The notes under the pieces were generated by a model. It did not search any database and had not been told where the DNA came from. It worked only from the letters and a program-made list of their open reading frames with translations. Below are positions 48,801-56,783 of a DNA stretch of 64,000 nucleotides, piece after piece. The stretch comes from Limnanthes douglasii subsp. nivea (lineage: Eukaryota; Streptophyta; Magnoliopsida; Brassicales; Limnanthaceae), in the NCBI GenBank assembly GCA_036936605.1, contig JAUPFV010000005.1, positions 1,353,670-1,417,669 on the forward strand. The letters are read 5' to 3'. Both the position numbers and the translations under genes were made by a program. Each line of letters opens with the position of its first letter. Positions within the stretch are counted from its first letter, which is position 1.

Positions 48801-51800
48801 CTTCCATCTGGGTAGCTAAGTTAACGATGTGTCTCTTTCTGGAGGAATGCGTTATTCCTGCCATCGAATCCCCTCCGAAGATGGTCATGGATTCGAATAG
48901 ATCGCGCAGGCCTTGTACCTTACCGACGAGCCCGTCAATTTTTTCATCAACAACTCTGATACCGCCGCGGTCGCCAATTTTTTCATCAACAGCTCTGATA
49001 TCGCCACGGTCGCCAATTTTTTCATCAACAACTCTGATATCGCCACGGTCGCCAATTTTTTCATCAACAACTCTGATATCGTCGGGGTACAGAGTTGGGG
49101 AAAAGGTGCGCCAGGTTTGGAAGCAAGTTCTGGTTTGGAAGCCAGTTCTGGTTCCCGTCGCAGATCCTTCTCCGAGGTCTGTTGATGAATCAAACAGTTG
49201 ACAAAGGCCACGCACGCTAACTTCCGCCTCTTCCTCGATGACCCCGATGATATTCCGACCGACCTCGGGATCAAGGTACTCAACCGATACGTCGAACTGA
49301 TCCGTAACTTCCGAAATCGCCATGGTGGTTTCCGGCTTCGGAATTATGACCACCTCTTTCGAGGGCGCGGCATGTTGGGCCTTCTTGACATACTCTAACA
49401 GGTTACCGTGCTCAATGAGCATCTGTATTTCCTTCTTTAAAGCTATGCAGTCCTTCGTGTCATGGCCGACGTCCTCGTGGTAACGACAATAGCGGTTATT
49501 CCTTTGTTCCCGAGGCGTCGGGATAGGAAAAGGCTTTCGGTACATCCCGCTTCTCTTGGTTTTTTCGTAGATTGAGGATACGCACTCCGTGAGATCCGCG
49601 AAGTAGGCCGGTCGTATCCATTTGTTGGACATGGGCCGGGACGTTGCCGGTCCGTTTTGTTTCGGCCTAAAGCCGGTCGGGGCGGAAGGTTTAGTTACCG
49701 CTTGCGAGCTCGGGGGTATTGTGCTAATCGGCTGGGCCGTTCTAACCTGGTCGAGTCGGGAACCCTGCTTTATTACGACCGATGCCTGGGCGCTCTGTTG
49801 GATCTGCGCCGCCACTTCAGAAGCCTCCGTTTCTTCAATCAGTATCTGTTTTTCTATTTGTGCCAACAACGCGGAAAAAGTGAACGCCTGCTTCTTCGTG
49901 ACCGCCTGCTTCATCGGCCCCGGGAGCAGGCCTAACCGAAACGCCGTTAGGGCCACGTTCTCTTCACAATGGTCCAAATCGGTCTTCGCATCGATGAAAC
50001 GCCTGGTATAGCTTTTTAGGCTCTCCCCTAGCTTCTGTCGACAGTTCATTATAGTATCTCCATTGGCACGGAAACTCTTACTTCCCACGAAGTGTTGCCT
50101 AAACATAGCCCAAAAAGTCCCGAAGTTTCTGATGCACCCCTGCGGTAACCGGTTGTACCATTTTGAAGCCCTATCTTTGAATGTCATAGAAAAAGCCCTA
50201 CATAAGAGCTTATCGTCGTTATCGAAACTCAGCATAAAGTTCTTAAAGGCCTCCAAATGGTTGTCCGGATCCGTCTTCCCGTCGTATTTCTCCAGTTTAG
50301 AAATGTCAAAACGCCTCGGGAGCGGTCCCGCTAATATCTCATCAGATAACGGGGAGGCTCTCCAGTTAACTCCGAGCTCAAAAGCTCCTCCCCCAAGGCC
50401 CTCGGTCCTGATTTCATAGAGCCCCTCGGCTCTTGGGCCGACGAACTGGCTGCTCGTTCGGTATCCAAGGTTTTGGCTGTTCGTTGGCTGCCACGGAATT
50501 GGTGGCAACATTTCTCGCTCTCCGCGGCTGGCGACGTGCGTTCCTTCTTTTTCAAAGGATACAGGGGTCGGTTTATCGGTGCCGCCCTTTTTGTACCGCG
50601 AAGGGTCTGCCCTGGACCCTCGAACGCGCTGGGACCGAGTCTTTCGTGTCCGCTGGGCTCTCTCCCGACGTCGGTACTCCTCGTCGGACGAGTCGCCTGA
50701 GGGATAGTCCGACGTCATGGTATGATGGACGCCCGAGTTCCGACGAATCTTGACAGCCTCTACATCATCGGGAGGTGAATCTCGGTAATACCTGACAGGT
50801 CGGGCCTCCATCCTCGATGCTTGGGCGTGACCAACCGCTCCCCGATCGACCAGGGCGGGCTCTTTGCCCTTCCCTTCACGAATCCTTTTCTCGTCCAGCG
50901 CCCGCTCTCGCTCCTCTTCTAACCGGGCAATATCTTCGAGCAGCTGCTTTCGGGTCATAATCAGGGTCGAACGCTTATCACGACCGCCGTTCCACTCCCG
51001 ACCAGGAGCTCCCGCGTCCTCCGACCCAGCAGCGGCCCGGATGACCTCCCTACCATCCCTCTCTGTCGCCGCTTCGCTATTCATCCCGTAAAATGTGATT
51101 TTCAAAGGACAGAAGATTCCTTTTCGGTATCACTGTTCCCACAGACGGCGCCAATGATGAGTAAATAGCTGAAAAAGGAATTTATTTCGGATATAGCGTC
51201 TGAGGAGTTCTAGAGAGAGAAAGTATAGAGAGATAAAGTAGTCTTTTTGTCAAGAAAATATTCCATACCATTTTAGGCAAAAAGGGTCCTCCTTTTATAG
51301 TAAAATAGGGAGGGCCCGCTTAAGCTCTATGGGCCATCATCACATGTCGATGGGCCCTCTTTTGCTACTTTTATTTTTGCATATTAGTCCCTAAAGAACT
51401 TTGTATACTCAAATAACTATATTAACTATTATCTATTACATTGTTACCCCTATTCCTTGGATCGGCGAATTCCGCCCTCATCAACACTATGTTTATGTTT
51501 TAGTTTATAATAGATCCTAACTATGAATATTGCACGTGTGTGCCTGCAGATCACTCTTTCTATTTCGGATGAGTATCTTATTTCAGTTTCAGGAACGTAC
51601 GGCATGTGGGAAGACAGGTTTATGATTATAACTTCTCTTGCATTTCAAAGTAACAAGAGAGCGTTCGGGCCATTTGGTGGTTCAACTGGGACCAAGTTTT
51701 CTTACACACCATCCAACGGGAAAATAGTAGGGTTTCATGGAATATATGGAGGCAAGCTTGATTCACTCGGAGTTCATTGGACACCTCTAGAGCCTATAAA

Positions 51801-54499
51801 GCCAAAACCTTCTCCAAGTATGCCAATATTTTTATTTTTGGTATTGTTTCTAATTGTTTGCATAGATCTATTTTGACCTTTCAATTCACATTTTTTCCAG
51901 TAATAATACACTCGGAGGCTCCTGTAGGAGGAAAACCTCCTAAAGAAGGTGGTGGTGGTTCATTTGACGAAAACTATACTGGAATCAAACATATAAGAAT
52001 AACTTACGACGACGACAATATCAATTCTATGAAAATCGAGTATGATGACAACGGAAAGTCTGTATGGTCTGGTAATCATGGATTAAGTGTTAATGGACCA
52101 AAGATCAATCTGGTAATTAGTTCATCTCAGTTTTTGGTAACTCAATCACTTGAGTTTCACTTTTGTTTAGTAAACATATGATTCTTGCATAGTTAATACG
52201 ATAGTAAGATTTTTTTCTTTCTTAAAGTTGAAGAAAAGTTACGTGTACAGCAAGCATACTCTAAATATAAGTGTTTTTCGATCACATAAACGAGTCAAAC
52301 TAGAATAAGGGCCATCACGAACTTGGCAATTTATCGATCTTATGTGATTTTGCAGATAACTCTATCTATTCCAGATGAATATCTTATTTCAGTGACCGGA
52401 TATATTGGTAAATGGAGAGATTACACAGTTATAACTTCTCTTACATTCAAAAGTAACAAGAGAACGTTCGGACCATTTGGTGCTTCAACTGGGACAAAGT
52501 TCTCTTTTCCACCATCGAGTGGCAAGATCGTCGGATTTCATGGGATATACGGAACAAAGCTTGATTCCATAGGAGTTTACTGGACACCTATCTCACCAAT
52601 ACCTTCCCCAGGTATGCAGCTGCCTCATTACTGTTTTTTAGCTTTCATCGACTTAAAATATATACTAACTAGTTTTCTTGATACCTATAGGAATTCCAGA
52701 AAAGAAAGGTAGTTATGCTTGGAATGATGGAGTACACACGTCTGTTAAAAAGATCGAGGTACACTATGGTGCAGTAATCAATTCGATTCGTTTTGAATAC
52801 GATAGCCACGAGGGATCTTTTTTCTCGTCAAAACATAGAGGTGAACCAAAAGGCGCTTCTCATACAGTGAGTATATTATACATATGGTTTGAACATTATG
52901 TTTGGTTTTAATGTAACTTATTAAGATTGTAGCTAATGAGAATGAATGTTGTTGTATTCAAGATTGAGCTTGCAGTTCCTGACGAATATTTGGTTTGCGT
53001 ATTTGGTTTCATCGCTGATGGACCGTCACCTAAAGCTATTCAATCCTTAACATTTGTAAGCAACTGGAGAAAATATGAAAGGATTGGTGGAGCAGAAACT
53101 GGAAACTTTTTCGTGCTTCCGCAGACAGGTGGAAAGATAACTGGTTTTTTCGGAAGAGCTGGTTCTCATTTGGAGTCTCTTGGTGCTTATAGTGTACCAA
53201 CCCCAAGAAACTATGAACCTATCGGACCATTTGGAGGATCAGGGGGAAACAATTGGGATGATGGGCATTACCATGGAGTTCGAAAGATTAAAGTATTTCT
53301 TAAAGACTTTATTCAATGTCTTCAAATTGAGTATGCTACAAGCTCCGGTGAGTTGGTATGGTCTGATGAGCACGGTTCAAGCAAAGGTGGCGACAAATTT
53401 GAGGTACATTAACTGTTTTTGTTTTATCTTTCAAGTTGTTAAAACACTAGAGTACATAGGCCAACACTTCTCAAAGCATGTTTTGAGAGAAGATTAAAGC
53501 TGCTTATTCTTTTATACATCCTCAACGTTAGAGACTAGACTCGCTAGGCAGTCTCCTCTTAACACAAAGTTTAGGTCAAACAACAACACCAATCGACAAC
53601 CAAACTCTGATACGATGTTAGAGGATATAAACATAATAACAACGTCATTATATATCGCAGTTTGCACTTGATTATCCGAGAGAGCTACTTCTTTCGATCT
53701 CGGGAAGCTATGATCCTTCAAAGCCGGGTAAACATATCAACTCAATCACATTCAAAAGCAATAAAAAAGTTTATGGACCTTTTGGCTCTGAAGACGGAGT
53801 CCAGTTCTTAATCTCCGCTACAAAGACCAAGATTATCGGATTTCATGGAACAAAGGATACATATCTTGGTTCTTTAGGTGCACATGTAACTCCTATTGCG
53901 GAAAATGGGGGAACCTGATACAACTTCCAAACCCGAACCGGATACTACAAAGCCAAAGCCCAAGCCAACAATAAAGCTTGTTGGGCCATTTGGAGGAAAA
54001 GGCGGAAGAGAATGGGATGATGGAGTTTACGACGCGGTTAACAAAATAAAAATTGCTTACGATGAAACCGATGGCGCTATTGAATATGTTAATTTTGAGT
54101 ACAATAAGGACGGCTGTGCTGTGATTTCTATACTTCATGGCACCTATCAGTCTGGTCAGGCTGCCGAGGTCAGTTTTATATGTTTTTCACATAAGATATC
54201 ACATAACATATTCTTTACAATGTTTAGTCAAATATTATTCATGTTGCTTGCAGATCACGATTGATGGAAAAGATGAGTATTTGGTCTCGGTGGAAGGATA
54301 CTCTAACGATATAGTTGGCTTTCCAACTCCTCTTATCCAGTCGCTCGCATTCAAAACCAACAAGAAAACTTATGGACCTTATGGTCCGAAGAAAGGAACC
54401 AAGTTTTTACTCGGAAATGATTGCAGTAAAATATTAGGGTTCAGTGGTAGCTCTGGCCAATACCTTGATTCGATTGGAGCACACATTATAGAAAAATAA
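40135..54499 (+). CDS. Jacalin-related lectin, copy B, with an 11-kb intron 1 holding a Tat element
   Basis: Exons: 40135-40356, 51550-51817, 51901-52112, 52356-52611, 52691-52866, 52963-53403, 53661-54168, 54254-54499. Structure and phases match copy A, including the extra G in the run at 53907-53911 and the in-frame TGA after domain four. The predicted product is about 610 aa with four domains; a fifth lies out of frame behind the stop. Because the stop lies well before the last intron, the mRNA could also be a target of nonsense-mediated decay. Exon 1 differs from copy A at several bases (AYAHD against AHDHD in the first domain). Exons 3-6 show no difference that I can find. Intron 1 (40357-51549) contains the second Tat element in opposite orientation to the gene. 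If splicing across it fails, the copy is dead or makes a truncated first domain. Confidence 0.83.
40574..40902 (-). repeat. 3' LTR of the second Tat element
   Basis: 329 bp; polypurine tract GACTGGGGGGCTAC (minus strand) follows at 40903-40916. Confidence 0.94.
40903..40916 (-). other. Polypurine tract
   Basis: Minus strand GACTGGGGGGCTAC abuts the 3' LTR. The same sequence is at 27579-27592 in the first element. Confidence 0.85.
41303..41310 (+). promoter_or_regulatory. TATA box of the plus-strand gene
   Basis: TATAAATA in the context CCCTATAAATACCCC, 117 bases before the ATG at 41427. It lies inside the element, outside the LTR, and points away from the LTR. Function inferred from a perfect plant TATA consensus and its conservation at the same site in the first element. 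Confidence 0.6.
41427..44076 (+). CDS. Extra plus-strand Tat gene, two exons, about 847 aa, function unknown
   Basis: Exon 1 41427-42741, intron 42742-42847 (GTACTG..GCGTAG), exon 2 42848-44076. Exon 1 ends in phase 1 and exon 2 resumes in the matching phase, giving ...WVHD then VSKDWLQGVKKD. Total 2544 nt. Order: lysine-rich start; SIGDRAEEYRRAGLIWG; a proline/serine-rich linker; a folded central part (WLLTRDVVSLFEGKYVYFP, ELFNWGLRFPLDPEIALYFR, SQLTPNAWYTLMSCIMA) resembling PF04195; basic patches (PKRKSRAEMEGSKLKKPK) that could be nuclear signals; an alanine/glutamate-rich coiled coil (SEAKAAAEAANQAKELAESA); and a D/E-rich tail. It is antisense to gag-pol and converges on integrase. Antisense extra ORFs are known in Tat elements, with no settled role. 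Full-length openness argues for use by the element. Confidence 0.8.
42767..42825. repeat. (AT)n and about 40 T inside the intron of the plus-strand gene
   Basis: AT repeats 42767-42785 run into a T tract to 42825. T-rich sequence helps plant intron recognition. The tract gives a misleading read-through frame of tyrosine, isoleucine and phenylalanine. Confidence 0.93.
44077..44284. other. Homopolymer-rich 3' region of the plus-strand gene
   Basis: T tracts at 44094-44128 and a C run at 44161-44170. Probable 3' UTR; no further gene. Confidence 0.5.
44287..44738. repeat. Tandem array, 89-bp period, five units
   Basis: Full units begin at about 44385, 44474, 44563 and 44652, with a diverged first unit before them. 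Each has an inverted repeat around GGTCT/AGACC (bulged in later units), then ATGTAGA, then TCGGT/ACCGA with an AAA loop, then GAGTTCTGTAGATCG. It occupies the same place as the 91-bp array of the first element, between converging genes. Confidence 0.93.
44950..46731 (-). CDS. Tat second RNase H and integrase part of Pol
   Basis: The frame is open from just after the nonsense codon at 46732 to 44950. It reads FHSERPEQETPLQEV, then RTDGGANISGCGAGV and NNEAEYEAALAGLRLAQV (archaeal-type RNase H), then a linker, the zinc-binding region (HDGEGAAHCGYK, CDTCQRF), the integrase core (DRWGIDLVGPLP, MDNGPQFDS, PFHPQANGQVEVTNR) and a C-terminal part ending LPWNIEHLKLYLE. No chromodomain is visible, as expected for Tat. 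The D, D and E positions look intact. In-frame with RT but separated by the TAA at 46732-46734, so it would need a functional relative or readthrough. Confidence 0.9.
   Translation of the reverse strand, partial: FHSERPEQETPLQEVAGGEWTIRTDGGANISGCGAGVQIITPSGLSMFQAIRFGFHTSNNEAEYEAALAGLRLAQVCGARQVRLVSDSQLLINQASGNAEARKEHLVQYLAALRILAASFDKVRYEHVPRSENMTADSLATISCSTSYPWVIEQENPSIFKRHELNNRPEIACQISSVANSDWRRNIIAFLAGGQLPDDAASARKLRNKARGYVLLGDVLYKKSFSRPLLRCLGFNESQVILSELHDGEGAAHCGYKSLIRRVFLAGFYWPTITTDAKLMVKTCDTCQRFGNAINIPATHLESISEGLPFDRWGIDLVGPLPMASGGRQTIVVAVDYFSKWIEAEPLSATKTKDIVKFIWANICCRFGVPQRLTMDNGPQFDSAEMKAFCTTHNIRQCFSAPFHPQANGQVEVTNRTILDGLRKNLEGKAGKWPDYLQEVLWAYRTTPRTATQESPFALVYGMDAVTPAESIFPSFRIGTYQPETNDDTRRLELDLIDEKRHRAHLNALHYQTLMRSRYSTKVRRREFKVGDKVLRRVFLHTKDKSLGKLAPNWEGPYEIVDRIRSGTYRLQNRHGQLLRLPWNIEHLKLYLE
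46732..46734 (-). other. In-frame nonsense codon in Pol
   Basis: TAA between ADFLV and FHSERP. The first Tat element has GAA here. The stop context (TAATTC) is not a known leaky one, unlike the TAG at 48250. Confidence 0.85.
46735..48249 (-). CDS. Tat reverse transcriptase and first RNase H part of Pol
   Basis: In frame with gag-protease after the TAG at 48250-48252. Order: DDPRETPSLL leader; LFAWCAGDVTGVPESFA; RT core WRMCVDFTDLNRACPKDPFP, SFMDAYAGYNQIKLHPADQE, MPFGLKNAGATYQRLVN and catalytic VYIDDMLVKSGT; connection; RNase H (ETLFLYVAVTDYAVSAALIS, YISKSLLDAETRYLKLEK, DFDIEFEPRTAIKGQALAD). It converts element RNA to DNA in cytoplasmic particles. All catalytic-type motifs look intact. Confidence 0.92.
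48244..48252 (-). promoter_or_regulatory. Candidate translational readthrough site TAG CAA TTA between protease and RT
   Basis: Minus strand GCA TAG CAA TTA AAG. Upstream and downstream frames are the same (51105 to 48252 is 951 codons; pol continues at 48249). TAG followed by CAATTA matches the UAG CARYYA leaky context of tobamoviruses. The first Tat element keeps the same nine bases at 34941-34949. Confidence 0.7.
48250..51105 (-). CDS. Tat Gag and protease, intact, 951 aa
   Basis: Start is the first ATG after the primer site. Order: charged N-terminus with a helix (RKQLLEDIARLEEERERALD); basic middle; retrotransposon gag domain (ISKLEKYDGKTDPDNHLEAF, ASKWYNRLPQGCIRNFGTFW, HFVGSKSFRANGDTIMNCRQ); linker; SNKWIRPAYFADLTECVSSI; zinc knuckle CRYHEDVGHDTKDC; four 13-residue repeats (IRVVDEKIGDRGD); aspartic protease with ILIDTGSSANIIF and the flap-side IVGFTGTAADVVGEFEG. 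It ends SQKTARECYRAALAPKTDQ and then a short tail to the TAG. Gag builds the particle and protease processes it. Gag-protease alone should be the main product, with Gag-Pol made by occasional readthrough. Confidence 0.92.
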   Translation of the reverse strand: MKITFYGMNSEAATERDGREVIRAAAGSEDAGAPGREWNGGRDKRSTLIMTRKQLLEDIARLEEERERALDEKRIREGKGKEPALVDRGAVGHAQASRMEARPVRYYRDSPPDDVEAVKIRRNSGVHHTMTSDYPSGDSSDEEYRRRERAQRTRKTRSQRVRGSRADPSRYKKGGTDKPTPVSFEKEGTHVASRGEREMLPPIPWQPTNSQNLGYRTSSQFVGPRAEGLYEIRTEGLGGGAFELGVNWRASPLSDEILAGPLPRRFDISKLEKYDGKTDPDNHLEAFKNFMLSFDNDDKLLCRAFSMTFKDRASKWYNRLPQGCIRNFGTFWAMFRQHFVGSKSFRANGDTIMNCRQKLGESLKSYTRRFIDAKTDLDHCEENVALTAFRLGLLPGPMKQAVTKKQAFTFSALLAQIEKQILIEETEASEVAAQIQQSAQASVVIKQGSRLDQVRTAQPISTIPPSSQAVTKPSAPTGFRPKQNGPATSRPMSNKWIRPAYFADLTECVSSIYEKTKRSGMYRKPFPIPTPREQRNNRYCRYHEDVGHDTKDCIALKKEIQMLIEHGNLLEYVKKAQHAAPSKEVVIIPKPETTMAISEVTDQFDVSVEYLDPEVGRNIIGVIEEEAEVSVRGLCQLFDSSTDLGEGSATGTRTGFQTRTCFQTWRTFSPTLYPDDIRVVDEKIGDRGDIRVVDEKIGDRGDIRAVDEKIGDRGGIRVVDEKIDGLVGKVQGLRDLFESMTIFGGDSMAGITHSSRKRHIVNLATQMEARACFQTRSTPSPILHFDDDDMRDLAGPHEDAVVIGAAIAGEEVRRILIDTGSSANIIFASTFAKFRTRPVLERSDRAIVGFTGTAADVVGEFEGVVQLGRGPFKKEVTVLFIVVDAPASHNAILGRSWISRMHAVTSTIHQCVKYVVGNNIGVVRSSQKTARECYRAALAPKTDQEMFPSHA
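48935..49090 (-). repeat. Four 39-bp tandem units inside gag-protease
   Basis: Period 39 bp (TTTTTTCATCAACAACTCTG on the plus strand), encoding IRVVDEKIGDRGD-type units. In frame; absent from the first Tat element, where FESLTIF follows directly. Confidence 0.93.
51135..51154 (-). other. Primer binding site of the second Tat element
   Basis: Minus strand TTGGCGCCGTCTGTGGGAAC adjoins the 5' LTR. TGGCGCC starts fit tRNA 3' ends with GGCGCCA; I do not assign the tRNA. Confidence 0.75.
51155..51483 (-). repeat. 5' LTR of the second Tat element
   Basis: 329 bp. A TATA-type CTATAAAAGG reads on the minus strand at about 51291-51300 and should drive the gag-pol transcript. No difference from 40574-40902 seen by eye. 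Confidence 0.94.
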
Positions 54500-55174
54500 G
54501 ATTCCGCATGATTTTTGAGTATATGGTTTGATGTGTTTGTTTGTTGTCTTTGATGTTGTGTGTGAAGTAAGGATTCATCTTTTGTTTATTGTCGATTTGT
54601 TTTTCTATCTTAGCTTGATGTTGTTTCACTTTCACTATCTAATAAGAGTCGTAAGCCGCAGCATTGCCAACCATAATTTATGCATTTAATAATGTCATAA
54701 GAGTTGCGTATTTGTCATTTACAAAACGTACAAAAGAAATATTGGCGCTCTAATATGTATGGAAAATATAAACTTGGGAGAATCTTAATGAATAGAGTTA
54801 TTCGTTAGAACACTAGTCAAGAAAAGCAAAGTCAACCAAGATGAAGATTATTTATTCTTTTAGGAAATGTTTCGTTTTTAATAAGCATAAAAAGTAATTA
54901 ATTTGTTATACTTTAATCAATCGATCAAAGTTCTTTTTACAATGCTTTAATCATTTGTTGAGAATCCACTCCGATTTATTCCCAATTAAATTTTATACTT
55001 TAGAAAATGACGAGAAATAAAAGTCTGAAACGCGAAATTCATAATCAGAATCCAAATACACGTACTTTTGCCCTATCGGACACCAAAATAATAATTCACT
55101 CGAATCCAAATACACGTACTTTTGCCCTATCGGACACCAAAATAATAATTCACTCTCGATTCTATACTGATAAT
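54500..55174. other. 3' flank of jacalin copy B, with the 54-bp tandem pair
   Basis: Matches 12638-13312, including the two 54-bp units (55048-55155) and the ATAAT target duplication (55170-55174). Confidence 0.6.
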
Positions 55175-55596
55175 AGTAGAATTTAGAGAGTGAGTAATAG
55201 AGTTGATTTGTAAAGATTTTCACTACTTCATTCATTGTAAACTTTTGGTATTTAAGTACAGATTTTGAGATGTAACAAACTTTCAGAATATTCTTTTGTT
55301 TGTTACAATTCTGTTCATTAATTCAGGCTTGGTGTTTGGATATAAGGGTAGGATGAGAGTGAGTGTTTGGTAATAGGGATAGCACATTGGTTTCCTAGGT
55401 GGAGTCTTGTTGGGCTTTAGTACCACCTTTAGAGTCCAACAGATCATGGTCCTGGGTCTCAATCTTTGACCCGATACACAAGCCCAAGGTCTTAACCCTA
55501 GGACAGAACTTGTGTTTGGTATCGTACGATGCTGCCTCTTCTTCTTCAGGGCAGTCATCGTCGATGGTGACGTTCACCGGTGATGAATACTTGACA
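55175..55596 (-). repeat. LTR a, copy B
   Basis: 422 bp, matching 13313-13734 with few changes. Confidence 0.9.
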
Positions 55597-56771
55597 TCCC
55601 CCCTCAAACGGAGCGGTGACTCAAGGAGCCCGAATTTGTCACGTAGATAGGCAAATCGAGACGGAGGTAGAGCTTTGGTGAGAGAATCGGCTATCTGGTC
55701 TTGAGTAGGGACATAGCAAATCTGGATGGTCCCTCCAAGAACCTGATCTCGAATGAAATGCACGTCAAGCTCGATATGCTTGGTGCGGGCATGGAAGACG
55801 GGATTCGAAGTCAATGCACTGGCCCCCAGATTATCGCACCACAAGACAGAGGGAGGTATGAGAGGGATTCAGAGTTCAGTGAGTAACGAGCGAATCCAAA
55901 TCAATTCGGCAGATAGATTGGCGAGTGCTCTGTACTCAGACTCTGTGGACGATCGAGAGACGACGTTCTGCTTCTTGGAGGACCAGGAGATCAACGTCTC
56001 TCCAAGAAAAACACAGTATGCCCCAGTGCTGTGCCGATCATCAACGGAGGAAGCCCAGTCAGCATCGGAGTAACCATGTAATTGAAGATGGAAGCAGGGC
56101 TTGATATGGAGCCCCAGCCAACGTGACCTAGATAAGTACCGTAGTATTCTCTTGAGACAGTGCCAGTGAGTAGTTGTAGGGGCCTGCTGGTATTGACTGA
56201 GTCCATTAACAGCATAGGAAATGTCGGGTTTGATGTGTGTTAGATACTGCTAGGCTCCTAACACACTTCGATATTGTGTAGGTGAAGGAAGTGGAGAGCC
56301 AGAAGTTGCTGATAGAGCAGTGCTATGAGCAAGGGGAGTAGGACAAGGCTTGGAGAGAGCAGCACCCTGATTGGCAAGTAAGTTTTCGATATAATTATGC
56401 TGAGTAAGATATATACCTGAAGTATCACGATGAACCTCTATTCCTAGGAATAGAGAGAGAGAGAGTGATCCCATATCTTTGAGAGAGAATTTTTCATTTA
56501 GGTTGTGAGTGAACTGAGTGAGACATGCTGCATCATTGCCTGTGACCAGAATGTCATCCACATAAACCAGGATGAGTAGAATGGTAGTTATAGTGACCAA
56601 ATAGAAGAGAGAACAGTCAACTCTCGAATTCTTGAATCCCCAAACAGTAAGAGTATCTCGTAGCTTAGAAAACCAGGCCCTAGGTGCTTGCTTCAGACCG
56701 TAGAGATCCTTTTTTAACTTGCACACATAGGTAGGTTGATTGACATCTTCAAAACCCTGAGGCTGTTGCAT
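55597..56771 (-). pseudogene. copia RT C-terminus and RNase H, copy B
   Basis: 56771-56250 is open across the AG repeat (GSLSLSLFLGIEVHRDTSG), where copy A is shifted, and reaches further into RNase H than copy A. RT catalytic YVDDILVTGND is present. The rest of RNase H is in pieces (NPVFHARTKHIELDV at 55800). Confidence 0.87.
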
Positions 56772-56783
56772 ATAAACAGTCTC

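Larger units (their letters stand above)
40574..51483 (-). mobile_element. Second Ty3/gypsy element, Tat lineage, young and nearly complete
   Basis: 10,910 bp. The 329-bp LTRs at both ends look identical and start TGATGAG and end CTCATCA. Target duplication ACACT lies at 40569-40573 and 51484-51488; copy A has the empty site (ATTACACTATG near 9615). Minus strand from the right: primer site, gag-protease, leaky TAG, RT-RNase H, nonsense codon, second RNase H and integrase. Then a tandem array, and a plus-strand gene that converges on pol. The insertion postdates the duplication. Confidence 0.95.

Noticed and set aside
48935..49090. Regular short repeats that could suggest a CRISPR array
   Set aside because: Units are contiguous without unique spacers, lie inside an open gag frame, and the genome is a plant. 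The 89- and 91-bp arrays are rejected for the same reason.
49622..51091. Plus-strand frames of 75-129 codons across the Tat gag gene
   Set aside because: Antisense to an intact 951-codon gag frame, no domains, GC-rich shadow frames.
40574..51483. Possible endogenous virus because of the readthrough context and the extra gene
   Set aside because: LTRs, domain order and the second RNase H place it in the Tat retrotransposons. No movement protein, coat protein or envelope-like gene is visible; the extra gene has no signal peptide or membrane segment.
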